From Pseudomonas fluorescens (GTDB taxonomy: Bacteria > Pseudomonadota > Gammaproteobacteria > Pseudomonadales > Pseudomonadaceae), in NCBI GenBank assembly GCA_902825215.1, contig LR782234.1:5473001-5537000 (forward strand): a stretch of DNA of 64,000 nucleotides, given 5' to 3'. The notes under the pieces were generated by a model that was not told where the DNA came from, did not search any database, and saw only the letters and a list, made by a program, of their open reading frames with translations. Positions 8,628 through 16,983 of this stretch are shown here, piece after piece (the stretch's first letter is position 1; each line of letters starts with the position of its first letter). The position numbers and the translations under genes were made by a program.

Positions 8628-9431
8628 TCAACGGTCGGGCGCAATCAACCGGCAAAGCTTTGCGGTTGCTTCGATCATCTGCCCGCTCGGTCTTTCAAGA
8701 CCTTTGTCGACGACCAACAACAGATTCCCCTGCTTTACCGCCGCCGCCACCTGCAACCAGCTCCTCCACGCCTCCAGCTGCGGCTGATCCCCCGCCAATA
8801 TCACCTCGGGATCACGCTGCAACACCGCCTCGATACTCACCTGCGGCGCCGGTAAACTCAGGTCGGCGAAGACATTGCGCGCCCCGCACACCTCCAGCGC
8901 ATCACTAATGATCTGTCCGCCGCCAATGGTATAGAGCGGCTTGTCCCAGACCTGATAGAACACCCGCAACGGCACCTCGCGACGATAGCGCTGGCGTAGT
9001 TCTGCAAGCTGCTGACGCAGATACCCCGCGCGCTTAAGTCCGCGCTCCGGTCGTCCCAGGCGCGTGGCAATCGCTTCAATCTGAGTGGTGAGTTGTTCGA
9101 GGGAATGCGGCTCGGCGACAAAGGTCGCAATCCCCAGCCGCTTGAGCTGATCACGCTGCGCCGCGCCGACACTGCCGGGCCAGAGCAACAACAGATCAGG
9201 TTTGAGGCTGAGCAAACGCTCGATGTCGAGCTGGCCATATCGCCCAACCGAGGCCACATGCGCAATTGACTCGGGGCGCTCCCCGGCATCGAGCACGCCG
9301 ACCAGTAAATCGGCGGAATCCAGCTCAACGACAATTTCCGACAGCGACGGCGCGAGGCTGACCACGCGCAGATCCGCCAACACCGGTCCAGCGCCGGTCA
9401 GCAGCAGAACCGCCAACCAGAGCCGGCGCAT
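8628..9431 (-). CDS. btuF: BtuF-like periplasmic cobalamin-binding protein
   Basis: A 267-residue type III periplasmic binding protein. It has a signal peptide (MRRLWLAVLLLTGAGPVLA), the family opening RVVSLAPSLSEIVVEL, the interdomain segment DLLLLWPGSV, and the C-lobe motif GGGQIISDALEVCGARNVF. The start at ATG 9431 was chosen because it follows the signal peptide and overlaps the upstream stop by one base (TGATG). It would hand cobalamin from BtuB to BtuCD; no btuC or btuD is in the window. It is the third gene after ribA and the small membrane protein. Confidence 0.85.
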   Translation of the reverse strand: MRRLWLAVLLLTGAGPVLADLRVVSLAPSLSEIVVELDSADLLVGVLDAGERPESIAHVASVGRYGQLDIERLLSLKPDLLLLWPGSVGAAQRDQLKRLGIATFVAEPHSLEQLTTQIEAIATRLGRPERGLKRAGYLRQQLAELRQRYRREVPLRVFYQVWDKPLYTIGGGQIISDALEVCGARNVFADLSLPAPQVSIEAVLQRDPEVILAGDQPQLEAWRSWLQVAAAVKQGNLLLVVDKGLERPSGQMIEATAKLCRLIAPDR

Positions 9432-9850
9432 CAGCCGAGTTGACGCGGAATACGGTAGAGGTAAAACAGTACCGCCGTGGACAGTGCCAACAACATTAGC
9501 GGCACCGCTTCGAGTCCGACGAACACTGCCAGCGCACCGATCCACGCCGGCAGGGAGGCGACCAGAAACGCCGCCCGACGGCGCGCCGCCAGCGCAATCC
9601 ACGCCGCCGGTTCATCGGGCGTGTCGAGGGTTTTTTGCGTGGCGATCAGCGCATGCTTGTAGCGGCTGAAAAACTTCAGGCTGACGAACATCGACGCGAC
9701 GCCGGCAATGAACAACGGCATCGCCAGTACCGGCAGCAGCCCTTCGCCCGCGCCGAACAACGCATTGATGACGAACAGCGGCAACAGCGCCAGCGCCAGG
9801 TATTGCCACCAGGCCACCGACAATCGGCGCCGCACCTGTCCACGCGTCAC
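9431..9850 (-). CDS. Small multi-pass membrane protein of unknown function
   Basis: A 139-residue protein beginning at GTG 9850, which overlaps the ribA stop as GTGA. Hydrophobic segments suggest three to four transmembrane helices: about residues 14-27, 31-51, 88-102 and 107-128 (ending VLFYLYRIPRQLG). Arg-rich ends may be cytoplasmic. No family was recognised. Its tight coupling with ribA on one side and btuF on the other suggests co-expression but not a function. A longer upstream in-frame reading exists but would overlap ribA extensively and is rejected. Confidence 0.7.
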   Translation of the reverse strand: MTRGQVRRRLSVAWWQYLALALLPLFVINALFGAGEGLLPVLAMPLFIAGVASMFVSLKFFSRYKHALIATQKTLDTPDEPAAWIALAARRRAAFLVASLPAWIGALAVFVGLEAVPLMLLALSTAVLFYLYRIPRQLG

Positions 9851-10464
9851 GCGCGGTCGACCTCGCCCTGATGCTCGTTGCCCATCATGTGGTCGAGCTT
9901 GCTGGCCTTGGTCGCCAGGTAGAGTTTGTTGTGCGGGTTGTGACCAGTGTGCAGCGGCACGCGCTCGGCGACGACGATGCCCATCTCGGTCAGGGCTTTG
10001 ACCTTGCGCGGGTTGTTGGTCATCAGGCGCAGGGATTTGACCCCCAGATGTTCGAGCATCGGCAGGCACATGGCGTAGTCGCGCTGATCGGCGGCAAAGC
10101 CCAGACGTTCGTTGGCTTCAACGGTGTCGGCGCCACCGTCCTGCAATTCGTAAGCGCGGATCTTGTTCAACAGACCGATGCCGCGACCTTCCTGGCGCAG
10201 ATACAACAGCACGCCACGGCCTTCGCGGGCGATCGCCTGCAGGGCGGCGTCCAGTTGCGAACCGCAGTCGCAGCGCTGGCTGAACAAGGCATCGCCGGTC
10301 AGACATTCGGAGTGCAAACGGCCGAGTACCGGAGCGCCGTCGGCAATTTCACCCAGGCTCAGCACGACGTGCTCGCGGCCGGTGGTTTCATCGAGAAACC
10401 CGTGCATGGTGAATTGCGCATAAGGCGTTGGCAGCTTGCAAGCGGCAACAAAGACGACAGGCAC
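9847..10464 (-). CDS. ribA: GTP cyclohydrolase II
   Basis: A 205-residue enzyme opening GTP to 2,5-diamino-6-ribosylamino-4(3H)-pyrimidinone 5'-phosphate, the first step of riboflavin synthesis. The zinc ligands are Cys54, Cys65 and Cys67 in HSECLTGDALFSQRCDCGSQ; the YLRQEGRGIGLLNKIRAY segment holds GTP-binding and catalytic residues. The N-terminus MPVVFVAACKLPTPYA is typical for Pseudomonas. It lies apart from the ribD-ribE-ribB-ribH block. Because the cyclohydrolase half of RibB here is degenerate, this gene should be the functional enzyme. Confidence 0.97.
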   Translation of the reverse strand: MPVVFVAACKLPTPYAQFTMHGFLDETTGREHVVLSLGEIADGAPVLGRLHSECLTGDALFSQRCDCGSQLDAALQAIAREGRGVLLYLRQEGRGIGLLNKIRAYELQDGGADTVEANERLGFAADQRDYAMCLPMLEHLGVKSLRLMTNNPRKVKALTEMGIVVAERVPLHTGHNPHNKLYLATKASKLDHMMGNEHQGEVDRA

Positions 10465-10599
10465 CGGTGTGCTCCTGATCTAAAAATTCTGAAAATTCGC
10501 AGGCCGGCATTGTAACAGCAGGTTCCTGTGGACGCTTAGGCTGAATTATCGGCGATAACGATCAAAAAGTTTGATGACACTGGCCTTGCATCGATCCCT

Positions 10600-10689
10600 T
10601 GTAGGCGTGAGCCTGCTCGCGATAGCGGACTGACATTCACATTGATGTTGGCTGATCTACCGCTATCGCGAGCAGGCTCACTCCTACAG
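10600..10689. repeat. REPIN between ribA and the binding-protein gene
   Basis: Inverted copies of a variant REP (GTGAGCCTGCTCGCGATAG and its complement, with TAGG in place of GTGGG) at 10600-10627 and about 10660-10689, core about 33 bases. The rest of 10465-10706 holds only the ribA leader, with no gene. Confidence 0.85.
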
Positions 10690-10706
10690 GGGATTTGAGT
10701 TGGGCT

Positions 10707-11441
10707 TCAGTTCGCGTCAAACGGATACGGCTGCTTCCACTTCTCGAAGACGGGCTTCAGCTCGCCGCTCTTGACCAGTTGCGCCATGCGCCGGTCATAC
10801 AGGGCCATCAGCACCCTGGCCTGCGGGGTATCGGCGAAACCGAGGAACAACGGCAACTCGGCCAGATGCGAATAACGGTATTGCGCCGGGTCCACCGCGT
10901 CACGCACGACGGCTTCAACCTCGGTCCGCGCATCGATGTAGTAATCCGCCCGCCCCTGCTTGAGCATCGACAGAATGCCGCTGCGCCGCTCGATCTGGTT
11001 GTAGCGCTTGATGTTCGGCAGGTAGTTTTCATAGCGATAGCCGCGCACCCACGCCAAGCGGTATTTGCCCAGCGTCGCCGGGGTGGGTTCGGGACTGCTG
11101 GCCAGCCCCAGCGCATAGATGTGGTCGGAGTCGAAATGCCATTTCGGATACAGCACCTGCTGGGCTTCATCGCGGTAGGAGCCGACCAGCGCGTCCACCT
11201 CCTTCAATTGCACCAGGCCGATCGAGCGGGTGTACGGCACCGTGCGAATGTCCAGCTTGACGCCAGCCGGTTCGAACACCTTGCGCAATACATCCCAGGC
11301 CAAGCCATGACCATCGGCAGCGGTGTAGTCTTCCCAGTCTTCGCTGGCCAGATGGATCACCGCAGGCGGCGGCGCTTCATGCGCATGGGCGAACGCGCCC
11401 AACAGAGCCAGAACCAGCATCGCCAACCCGCGTCGCAACAT
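10707..11441 (-). CDS. Periplasmic solute-binding protein, amino-acid (SBP_bac_3) family
   Basis: A 244-residue secreted protein: signal peptide MLRRGLAMLVLALLGAFAHA followed by a two-lobed type II binding fold. Family-like features are DGHGLAWDVLRKVFEPAGVKLDI near the N-lobe (first ~20 residues of it), VPYTRSIGLVQLKEVDALVG, and a C-terminal DRRMAQLVKSGELKPVFEKW helix. No transporter permease is nearby, so it may be an orphan binding protein or a signal-input protein. It follows pgpA by 31 bases and is probably the last gene of the long rib-nus-thi-pgp transcript. Confidence 0.75.
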   Translation of the reverse strand: MLRRGLAMLVLALLGAFAHAHEAPPPAVIHLASEDWEDYTAADGHGLAWDVLRKVFEPAGVKLDIRTVPYTRSIGLVQLKEVDALVGSYRDEAQQVLYPKWHFDSDHIYALGLASSPEPTPATLGKYRLAWVRGYRYENYLPNIKRYNQIERRSGILSMLKQGRADYYIDARTEVEAVVRDAVDPAQYRYSHLAELPLFLGFADTPQARVLMALYDRRMAQLVKSGELKPVFEKWKQPYPFDAN

Positions 11442-11472
11442 CTACCTGCCCCTCACTTACCCCTGATCCTGA

Positions 11473-11976
11473 TCAGGCGAACAGCCACACCAGCCCCTGC
11501 ATCGCCAGCCAGGCAAACACCCCGGCGAGCACGTCGTCGAGCATGATGCCGACGCCGCCATGCACGTGTTTGTCGATCCAGCGGATCGGCCACGGCTTGA
11601 GAATATCGAAGAAGCGGAACACCAGAAATCCCGCGAGCAGCCAGTACCAGCCTTCCGGCACCAGCCACAGGGTGATCCACATGCCGACCATTTCGTCCCA
11701 GACGATGCCCTCATGGTCGTGCACGCGCAGATCGTCGGCGACTTTGCCGCACAGCCAGAAGCCGAACAGCATGGTGATGCCGAGCATCAGCCAATAGCCC
11801 CAGTCCGGCAGCATTTGCCACAACGGAATGAACGGCAGCGCCACCAGTGAGCCCCAGGTGCCCGGGGCTTTGGGCAGCGTGCCGGAACCGAAGCCGAACG
11901 CGAGGAAATGCCAGGGATTGCGCCAGACCGACGGCGGCACGAATTCAGCCGGAACCTGTTTCGGGTGATCTGTCAC
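11473..11976 (-). CDS. pgpA: Phosphatidylglycerophosphatase A
   Basis: A 167-residue inner-membrane phosphatase converting phosphatidylglycerophosphate to phosphatidylglycerol. Family motifs are FGSGTLPKAPGTWGSL (about residues 29-44), WDEMVGMWITL and FRFFDILKPWPI, then DVLAG near the C-terminus; the acidic residues are the predicted Mg site. Four hydrophobic segments are visible. The start overlaps the thiL stop (ATGA, 11973-11976). Confidence 0.95.
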   Translation of the reverse strand: MTDHPKQVPAEFVPPSVWRNPWHFLAFGFGSGTLPKAPGTWGSLVALPFIPLWQMLPDWGYWLMLGITMLFGFWLCGKVADDLRVHDHEGIVWDEMVGMWITLWLVPEGWYWLLAGFLVFRFFDILKPWPIRWIDKHVHGGVGIMLDDVLAGVFAWLAMQGLVWLFA

Positions 11977-12938
11977 GGTGTCTCCTGAAAATGTTGATAA
12001 CCGCGGGTATGCGGGGTGATGTCGCGACCGTCACGATCCAGCAGCACCACGCCCTGGCCGTCGCTGACGCGGCCGATCACGTGGATTGGCCAGCCGGCTG
12101 CCAGCAGTGCCGGCAGTTCGTCGGACGGCAGCGTGAAGGCCAGCACGTAATCATCGCCACCACTGAGCGCCGCACGTTCGGCACCGCGCTGCCCGAGAAA
12201 CGCCACTAAGGCATCCGACAACGGTACACGCTCGCGTTCAATCTCAAGTCGCACCTTCGACGCCAGTGCGATATGACCGCAGTCGGCGAGCAGGCCGTCG
12301 GAGATGTCCAGCGCCGCTGTGGCTTTACCCCGCAAGGCCTGACCGAGGGCCAGCTGCGGCTGAGGCGACCAGTAATGATCGAGCAGCGGCTGAGCGATTT
12401 CGGCCGCGGCGTCACGCTGCCCGAGCACCAGCGGCAACGCTCCGGCAGCATTGCCCAACTCACCGCCGACACAAAGCAGGTCGCCCGTTCGCGCGCCGCT
12501 GCGGGTCAACGCCTGACCAGCGGGTACGCGGCCAAACACGGTGACCGTCAGGCTCAACGGCCCACGTGTGGTGTCGCCGCCAACCAGCGCTACGCCGCAA
12601 CTCTGCGCCATGCGGTTCAAACCGCGGGCATAGGCTTGCAGCCAATCGGCGGTCACCGTCGGCACAGTCAGGGCAAGGGTAAAGGCAACCGGCGTGGCGC
12701 CCATGGCGGCCAGGTCGCTGACCGCGACGGCCAGCGAGCGCTGACCGAGCAGAAACGGATCGCAAGGGTCGGCGAAATGCACACCGGCCACCAGCGTATC
12801 GGTAGAAATGGCCAACTGTTCCCCGGCGGGAACCGTCAGCAAGGCGCAGTCATCGCCAATCCCGAGAGCAACGCCCTCGCCGCCCTGCGCACAAGGCGCG
12901 GCGGCGAAGAAATTGCGGATCAGCTCAAACTCGCCCAT
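11973..12938 (-). CDS. thiL: Thiamine-monophosphate kinase
   Basis: A 321-residue ATP-dependent kinase making thiamine diphosphate, the cofactor used by Dxs nearby. The N-terminal FELIRNFFA is followed by GIGDDCALL (metal/ATP-binding aspartates), DTLVAGVHF and RSLAVAVSDLAAMGA, then VGGDTTRG; these are PurM/ThiL superfamily hallmarks. In the C-terminal domain LDISDGLLADCGHIA is typical. It lies 27 bases after nusB and overlaps pgpA by four bases. Confidence 0.96.
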   Translation of the reverse strand: MGEFELIRNFFAAAPCAQGGEGVALGIGDDCALLTVPAGEQLAISTDTLVAGVHFADPCDPFLLGQRSLAVAVSDLAAMGATPVAFTLALTVPTVTADWLQAYARGLNRMAQSCGVALVGGDTTRGPLSLTVTVFGRVPAGQALTRSGARTGDLLCVGGELGNAAGALPLVLGQRDAAAEIAQPLLDHYWSPQPQLALGQALRGKATAALDISDGLLADCGHIALASKVRLEIERERVPLSDALVAFLGQRGAERAALSGGDDYVLAFTLPSDELPALLAAGWPIHVIGRVSDGQGVVLLDRDGRDITPHTRGYQHFQETP

Positions 12939-12965
12939 CGCTGAGACAAAGTGCTCAAGCGCCGA

Positions 12966-13466
12966 TCAGCGCTTGAACGCCTTCACTTCAGCTTCACGCA
13001 GGCGCGGGGCCAGCTTGTCGAGCACGCCGTTGACGAACTTGTGGCCGTCGGTCGAACCGAAGACTTTCGCCAACTCGATACCTTCGTTGATCACCACGCG
13101 GTACGGCACGTCGACGCGCTTGAGCAGCTCCCAGGTGGACAGGCGCAGAACCGCCAGTTCAACCGGGTCCAGCTCTTCGATCGCCAGATCCAGGCAAGGC
13201 GTCAGGGCGGTGTCGATTTCGCTCTTGAACTGCGGAACCCCGTGCAGGATCTCGCGGAAATAGGCGCCATCGACATCGGCGAAATCGTTATCAACGCGAA
13301 ACTGCGCTTCGATCTCGTTCAGCGATTGCTTGGCCATGTGCCACTGGTACAACGCCTGAGTCGCGAGCTGACGGGCTTCGCGACGCTTGACGCTTTTCGA
13401 GGGCTTGCCGGCATCCGCAGGTTTCGGATCGCGCGGGTTGAAACGATCGCTTTCGTCGCTAATCAC
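12966..13466 (-). CDS. nusB: Transcription antitermination factor NusB
   Basis: A 166-residue all-helical RNA-binding factor acting with NusE/S10 at boxA in rRNA antitermination. The core begins at RREARQLATQALYQWHMA (about residue 28) and ends with NGVLDKLAPRLR. A charged extension of about 27 residues (rich in Asp, Pro, Lys) precedes the core, as in other pseudomonads. The start overlaps the ribH stop (ATGA, 13463-13466). Confidence 0.96.
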   Translation of the reverse strand: MISDESDRFNPRDPKPADAGKPSKSVKRREARQLATQALYQWHMAKQSLNEIEAQFRVDNDFADVDGAYFREILHGVPQFKSEIDTALTPCLDLAIEELDPVELAVLRLSTWELLKRVDVPYRVVINEGIELAKVFGSTDGHKFVNGVLDKLAPRLREAEVKAFKR

Positions 13467-13939
13467 TTGGCCTCCAACTGCGCCAGCAGGCTGACCATTT
13501 CCAGAGCGGACAGGGCAGCTTCGGCACCTTTGTTACCGGCCTTGGTGCCGGAACGTTCGATGGCTTGCTCGATGGAATCAACGGTCAGCACGCCGAAAGA
13601 GACCGGCACGCCGAACTCCATGGACACCTGAGCCAGACCCTTGGTGCACTCGCCCGCCACGTATTCGAAGTGCGGGGTGCCGCCACGAATGACGGCGCCG
13701 AGGGCGATGATTGCGGCGAACTCGCCTTTCTGCGCGACTTTTTGCGCAACCAGCGGGATTTCGAAGGCGCCCGGTGCGCGGATGATGGTGATGTCGTTTT
13801 CGCTCACGCCGTGGCGAACCAGGGCATCAACGGCACCGCTGACCAGGCTTTCAACCACGAAGCTGTTGAAGCGGCCCACTACCAGAGCGTAGCGGCCTTT
13901 GGGGGCGATGAAGGTACCTTCGATGGTCTTCAGGGTCAT
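13463..13939 (-). CDS. ribH: 6,7-dimethyl-8-ribityllumazine synthase
   Basis: A 158-residue enzyme condensing the RibD product with 3,4-dihydroxybutanone-4-phosphate. The motifs are RFNSFVVESLVSGAVDAL, RAPGAFEIPLVAQKVA and the catalytic-His segment GAVIRGGTPHFEYVAGE. Such proteins form pentamers or 60-mer capsids. The stop overlaps nusB. The upstream 90-base gap to ribB contains a small hairpin. Confidence 0.96.
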   Translation of the reverse strand: MTLKTIEGTFIAPKGRYALVVGRFNSFVVESLVSGAVDALVRHGVSENDITIIRAPGAFEIPLVAQKVAQKGEFAAIIALGAVIRGGTPHFEYVAGECTKGLAQVSMEFGVPVSFGVLTVDSIEQAIERSGTKAGNKGAEAALSALEMVSLLAQLEAK

Positions 13940-13961
13940 TCGTCAGTTCTCTTAAAGAGCC

Positions 13962-13983
13962 GGGACGCGTCTGCTACGCGCCC
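13962..13983. promoter_or_regulatory. Short hairpin between ribB and ribH
   Basis: GGG-a-CGCGT (13962-13970) pairs with ACGCG-CCC (13976-13983) around a CTGCT loop, with one bulged A. On the RNA it lies about 24-45 bases before the ribH start. It has no U-tract, so it is more likely an RNA processing or stability element than a terminator. Confidence 0.4.
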
Positions 13984-14029
13984 CTCAGTGATTATTTGCC
14001 GCGAATTGGAGTCCGGAAACAGCCGGTCA

Positions 14030-15121
14030 TTATTCGGAGGGCACGTATTCTACAACTTCCAGATCGAAACCGGATATCGCATTGAACTTCATCGGTGCGC
14101 TCATCAAGCGCATTTTGCGCACACCGAGGTCACGCAGGATCTGTGAACCGGCACCGACGATGCTGTAGGTGGTCGGTTTTTTCGGCGCCGGCTGATCGCC
14201 GGTTTCGCGGATATGCGCCAGCAGCACGTCACCGTCGAGCGGGTGGCCGAGCAACAGCACCACACCGCTGCCTGCCTCGGCGACCGCAGCCATGGCGGCG
14301 CGCAGGCTCCAGCGCCCCGGTTGCTTGACCATCAACAGGTCGCGCAACGGGTCCATGTTGTGCACGCGCACCAGCGTCGGCTCCTCGGCGCAAACAGTGC
14401 CCAGGGTCAGCGCCATGTGCACGTCGCCTTCCACCGAATCACGATAGGTCACCAGGTTGAATTGGCCCAGTTCGCTGTCCAGCGGCTGCTCGGCAATCCG
14501 CTGAACGGTACGTTCGTGGATCATCCGATAGTGAATCAGGTCGGCAATGGTGCCGATCTTGATGTTGTGCTCAGCAGCGAAGGCTTCGAGTTCGGCGCGA
14601 CGGGACATGGTGCCGTCGTCGTTCATCACTTCGCAGATCACCCCGCTTGGCTCGTAACCGGCCATGCGCGCCAGATCGCATGCGGCTTCGGTGTGGCCGG
14701 CGCGTGCGAGGGTGCCGCCGGCCTGGGCCATCAGCGGGAAGATGTGACCCGGGCTGACGATGTCTTCGGCCTTGGCATCTTTGGCGGCAGCCGCCTGCAC
14801 GGTACGCGCACGGTCCGCGGCGGAGATGCCGGTGGTCACGCCTTCGGCGGCTTCGATCGAGACGGTGAATTTGGTGCCGAAGCCGGAACCGTTGCGCGGC
14901 GCCATCAACGGCAGCTTCAACAGCTCGCAGCGCTCGCGGCTCATCGGCATGCAGATCAGGCCACGAGCGTGCTTGGCCATGAAGTTGATGTGCGCAGCCG
15001 TGCAGCACTCGGCGGCCATGATCAGGTCGCCTTCGTTCTCGCGGTCTTCGTCATCCATGAGGATGACCATCTTGCCTTGGCGGATGTCTTCTACCAGTTC
15101 TTCGATGCTATTGAGCGCCAC
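14030..15121 (-). CDS. ribB: 3,4-dihydroxy-2-butanone-4-phosphate synthase with degenerate GTP cyclohydrolase II-like C-terminal domain
   Basis: A 363-residue RibBA-type protein. The N-terminal half (about residues 1-205) has the DHBP synthase signature MDDEDRENEGDLIMAAE, plus GHTEAACDLARMAGY; it converts ribulose-5-phosphate to the four-carbon precursor of the lumazine. The C-terminal half is homologous to GTP cyclohydrolase II, but where the zinc site HSECLTGD...CDCG should be it reads VHNMDPLRDLLMVKQPGRW. No Cys cluster or RQEGRG motif is present, so it should have no cyclohydrolase activity. Stand-alone ribA at 9847 supplies that step. Confidence 0.95.
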   Translation of the reverse strand: MALNSIEELVEDIRQGKMVILMDDEDRENEGDLIMAAECCTAAHINFMAKHARGLICMPMSRERCELLKLPLMAPRNGSGFGTKFTVSIEAAEGVTTGISAADRARTVQAAAAKDAKAEDIVSPGHIFPLMAQAGGTLARAGHTEAACDLARMAGYEPSGVICEVMNDDGTMSRRAELEAFAAEHNIKIGTIADLIHYRMIHERTVQRIAEQPLDSELGQFNLVTYRDSVEGDVHMALTLGTVCAEEPTLVRVHNMDPLRDLLMVKQPGRWSLRAAMAAVAEAGSGVVLLLGHPLDGDVLLAHIRETGDQPAPKKPTTYSIVGAGSQILRDLGVRKMRLMSAPMKFNAISGFDLEVVEYVPSE

Positions 15122-15142
15122 AAGGCACCCCCTTCTTTTGAA

Positions 15143-15805
15143 TTATTTGAGGTAGCCGTTTTGGGCCAGAAAGCTTTCGGTGATCGTGCTGCCGGCGGTC
15201 TTCTCGGCAGCCTTGTCACCCAGCAGCAGACGCTCCAGATAACGCGCCAGCAGGTCGACCTCAAGATTCACCCGGCGACCTGGCTTATACGACGCCATGA
15301 TGGTTTCGCTCAGGGTGTGCGGGATGATCGTCAGCATGAATTCGGCGCCATCGACCGCGTTCACGGTCAGGCTGGTGCCGTCGACGGTGATCGAGCCTTT
15401 GTGGGCAATGTACTTGGCCAGCTCCTTCGGCGCGCGAATGCAGAATTCCACGGCGCGGGCGTTGTCGCTGCGCGATACCACTTCGCCGACACCGTCGACG
15501 TGGCCGCTGACCAGATGCCCGCCGAGACGGGTGGTCGGGGTCAGGGCTTTTTCCAGATTGACCGGGCTGCCGCTTTTCAGGTCGTTCATGGCAGTGCAGT
15601 CGAGGGTTTCGCGGCTGACGTCGGCGGCAAAACCATTGCCCGGCAGCTCAACTGCGGTCAGGCAGACGCCGTTGACGGCGATGCTGTCGCCGAGTTTGAC
15701 GTCGCTCAGGTCGAGCTTGCCGGTGTCGACATGCACACGCACATCACCGCCCTTGGGGGTCAGTGCACGGATGCTGCCGATGGATTCGATGATGCCGGTG
15801 AACAT
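15143..15805 (-). CDS. ribE: Riboflavin synthase alpha chain
   Basis: A 220-residue trimeric enzyme that dismutates two molecules of dimethylribityllumazine to riboflavin. It has the duplicated lumazine-binding architecture: first repeat from MFTGIIESIGSI with NGVCLT, second from GGHLVSGHVDGVGEV with DGTSLTVN. Called ribC in some Pseudomonas annotations. It lies 21 bases before ribB and 47 after ribD on the same strand. Confidence 0.96.
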   Translation of the reverse strand: MFTGIIESIGSIRALTPKGGDVRVHVDTGKLDLSDVKLGDSIAVNGVCLTAVELPGNGFAADVSRETLDCTAMNDLKSGSPVNLEKALTPTTRLGGHLVSGHVDGVGEVVSRSDNARAVEFCIRAPKELAKYIAHKGSITVDGTSLTVNAVDGAEFMLTIIPHTLSETIMASYKPGRRVNLEVDLLARYLERLLLGDKAAEKTAGSTITESFLAQNGYLK

Positions 15806-15852
15806 GGGGTTCTCCTTGAGAACGGGGCCAGCGCTAAGGCGATGGCCGGGAA

Positions 15853-16983
15853 TTATACGCGCGCCGCAGGGACAGGGCGGGCAGTGACTCGCCAGTCATC
15901 GCCGACCGCGCGGATTTCAGTGATTTTCAGCTGCGGCGCATCCTTCATAGAGGCCAGCGGCCAGTCGAGCAGCGGACGCGCCGTGGAGCCGAGAAACTTG
16001 CCAGCGATGAAAATCACGAACTCGTCGACCAGACCGAGCTGCGCGAAAGCCCCGGCCAGACGCGGGCCAGCCTCGACCAGCACCTCGTTGACGCCGCGAT
16101 GGGCCAGCTCCAGCAAGAGTTGGTGCAGATCGACCTGACCGTCGTCACCCGGCACGATCAAGCATTCCGGGCCGTTGGCGTACTGTTCCTCGACGGCCAC
16201 GCAGGTGGCGACCAGCGCCGGGCCGGCCTTGAAGAACGGCGCATCCAGCGGCACCCGCAGGCGGCCGTCGATCAACACGCGCAACGGCGGGCGGCTCATG
16301 GCTAGCGCGGTTTGCTCGGCATCCAGCCCCAACTCTTCAGCACGCACGGTCAATCGTGCACCGTCGGCCAGCACGGTATCGGCGCCGGTCAGCACCACCG
16401 CGGCCTCGGCGCGCAAACGCTGGACCGCCGAACGTGCAGCCGGGCCGGTAATCCACTGGCTCTCGCCGCTCTCCATCGCCGTGCGGCCATCGAGGCTCAT
16501 CGCCAGCTTGACCCGCACGAACGGCAAGCCGTGTTCCATGCGTTTGAGAAAGCCTCGATTGAGCATCCGCGCTTCGGCTTCGAGCACGCCGCTTTCGGTG
16601 GCGATGCCGGCATCGGCCAGGCGCTGCAAACCGCGTCCGGCAACTTGCGGATTGGGGTCACGCATCGCTGCCACCACCCGCGCCACGCCGGCATTCACCA
16701 GCGCATCGGCGCACGGCGGCGTGCGGCCGTGGTGGCTGCACGGTTCGAGGGTGACATACGCGGTGGCGCCGCGGGCCTGCTCACCGGCAGCGCGCAACGC
16801 GTGAACTTCTGCGTGAGGTTCGCCGGCGCGTTCATGCCAGCCTTCGCCGACAATCTGCCCATCGCGCACCACCACACAGCCGACCCGCGGATTGGGATGG
16901 GTGGTGTAGTGACCTTTGCGCGCCAGTTCCAGCGCGCGCGCCATGAAATGCGCGTCGAGGATGGCCTGCTCGGCGGCGGTCAT
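15853..16983 (-). CDS. ribD: Bifunctional diaminohydroxyphosphoribosylaminopyrimidine deaminase / reductase
   Basis: A 376-residue two-domain enzyme for steps two and three of riboflavin synthesis. The N-terminal zinc deaminase (residues ~1-145) has HAEVHALRAAG and LEPCSHHGRTPPCADAL. The C-terminal NADPH reductase has RVKLAMSLDGRTAM and LVEAGPRLAGAF. The start overlaps the nrdR stop (16980-16983), so expression is coupled to the nrdR regulator gene. Confidence 0.97.
   Translation of the reverse strand: MTAAEQAILDAHFMARALELARKGHYTTHPNPRVGCVVVRDGQIVGEGWHERAGEPHAEVHALRAAGEQARGATAYVTLEPCSHHGRTPPCADALVNAGVARVVAAMRDPNPQVAGRGLQRLADAGIATESGVLEAEARMLNRGFLKRMEHGLPFVRVKLAMSLDGRTAMESGESQWITGPAARSAVQRLRAEAAVVLTGADTVLADGARLTVRAEELGLDAEQTALAMSRPPLRVLIDGRLRVPLDAPFFKAGPALVATCVAVEEQYANGPECLIVPGDDGQVDLHQLLLELAHRGVNEVLVEAGPRLAGAFAQLGLVDEFVIFIAGKFLGSTARPLLDWPLASMKDAPQLKITEIRAVGDDWRVTARPVPAARV

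Noticed and set aside
10561..10575. ATCAAA-aag-TTTGAT inverted repeat upstream of ribA
   Set aside because: Short, AT-rich, and about 100 bases from the ribA start with no supporting promoter; chance is likely.
13940..15142. FMN riboswitch before ribB or ribH
   Set aside because: The gaps are 21 and 90 bases, too short for an RFN element, and no RFN sequence is recognisable.
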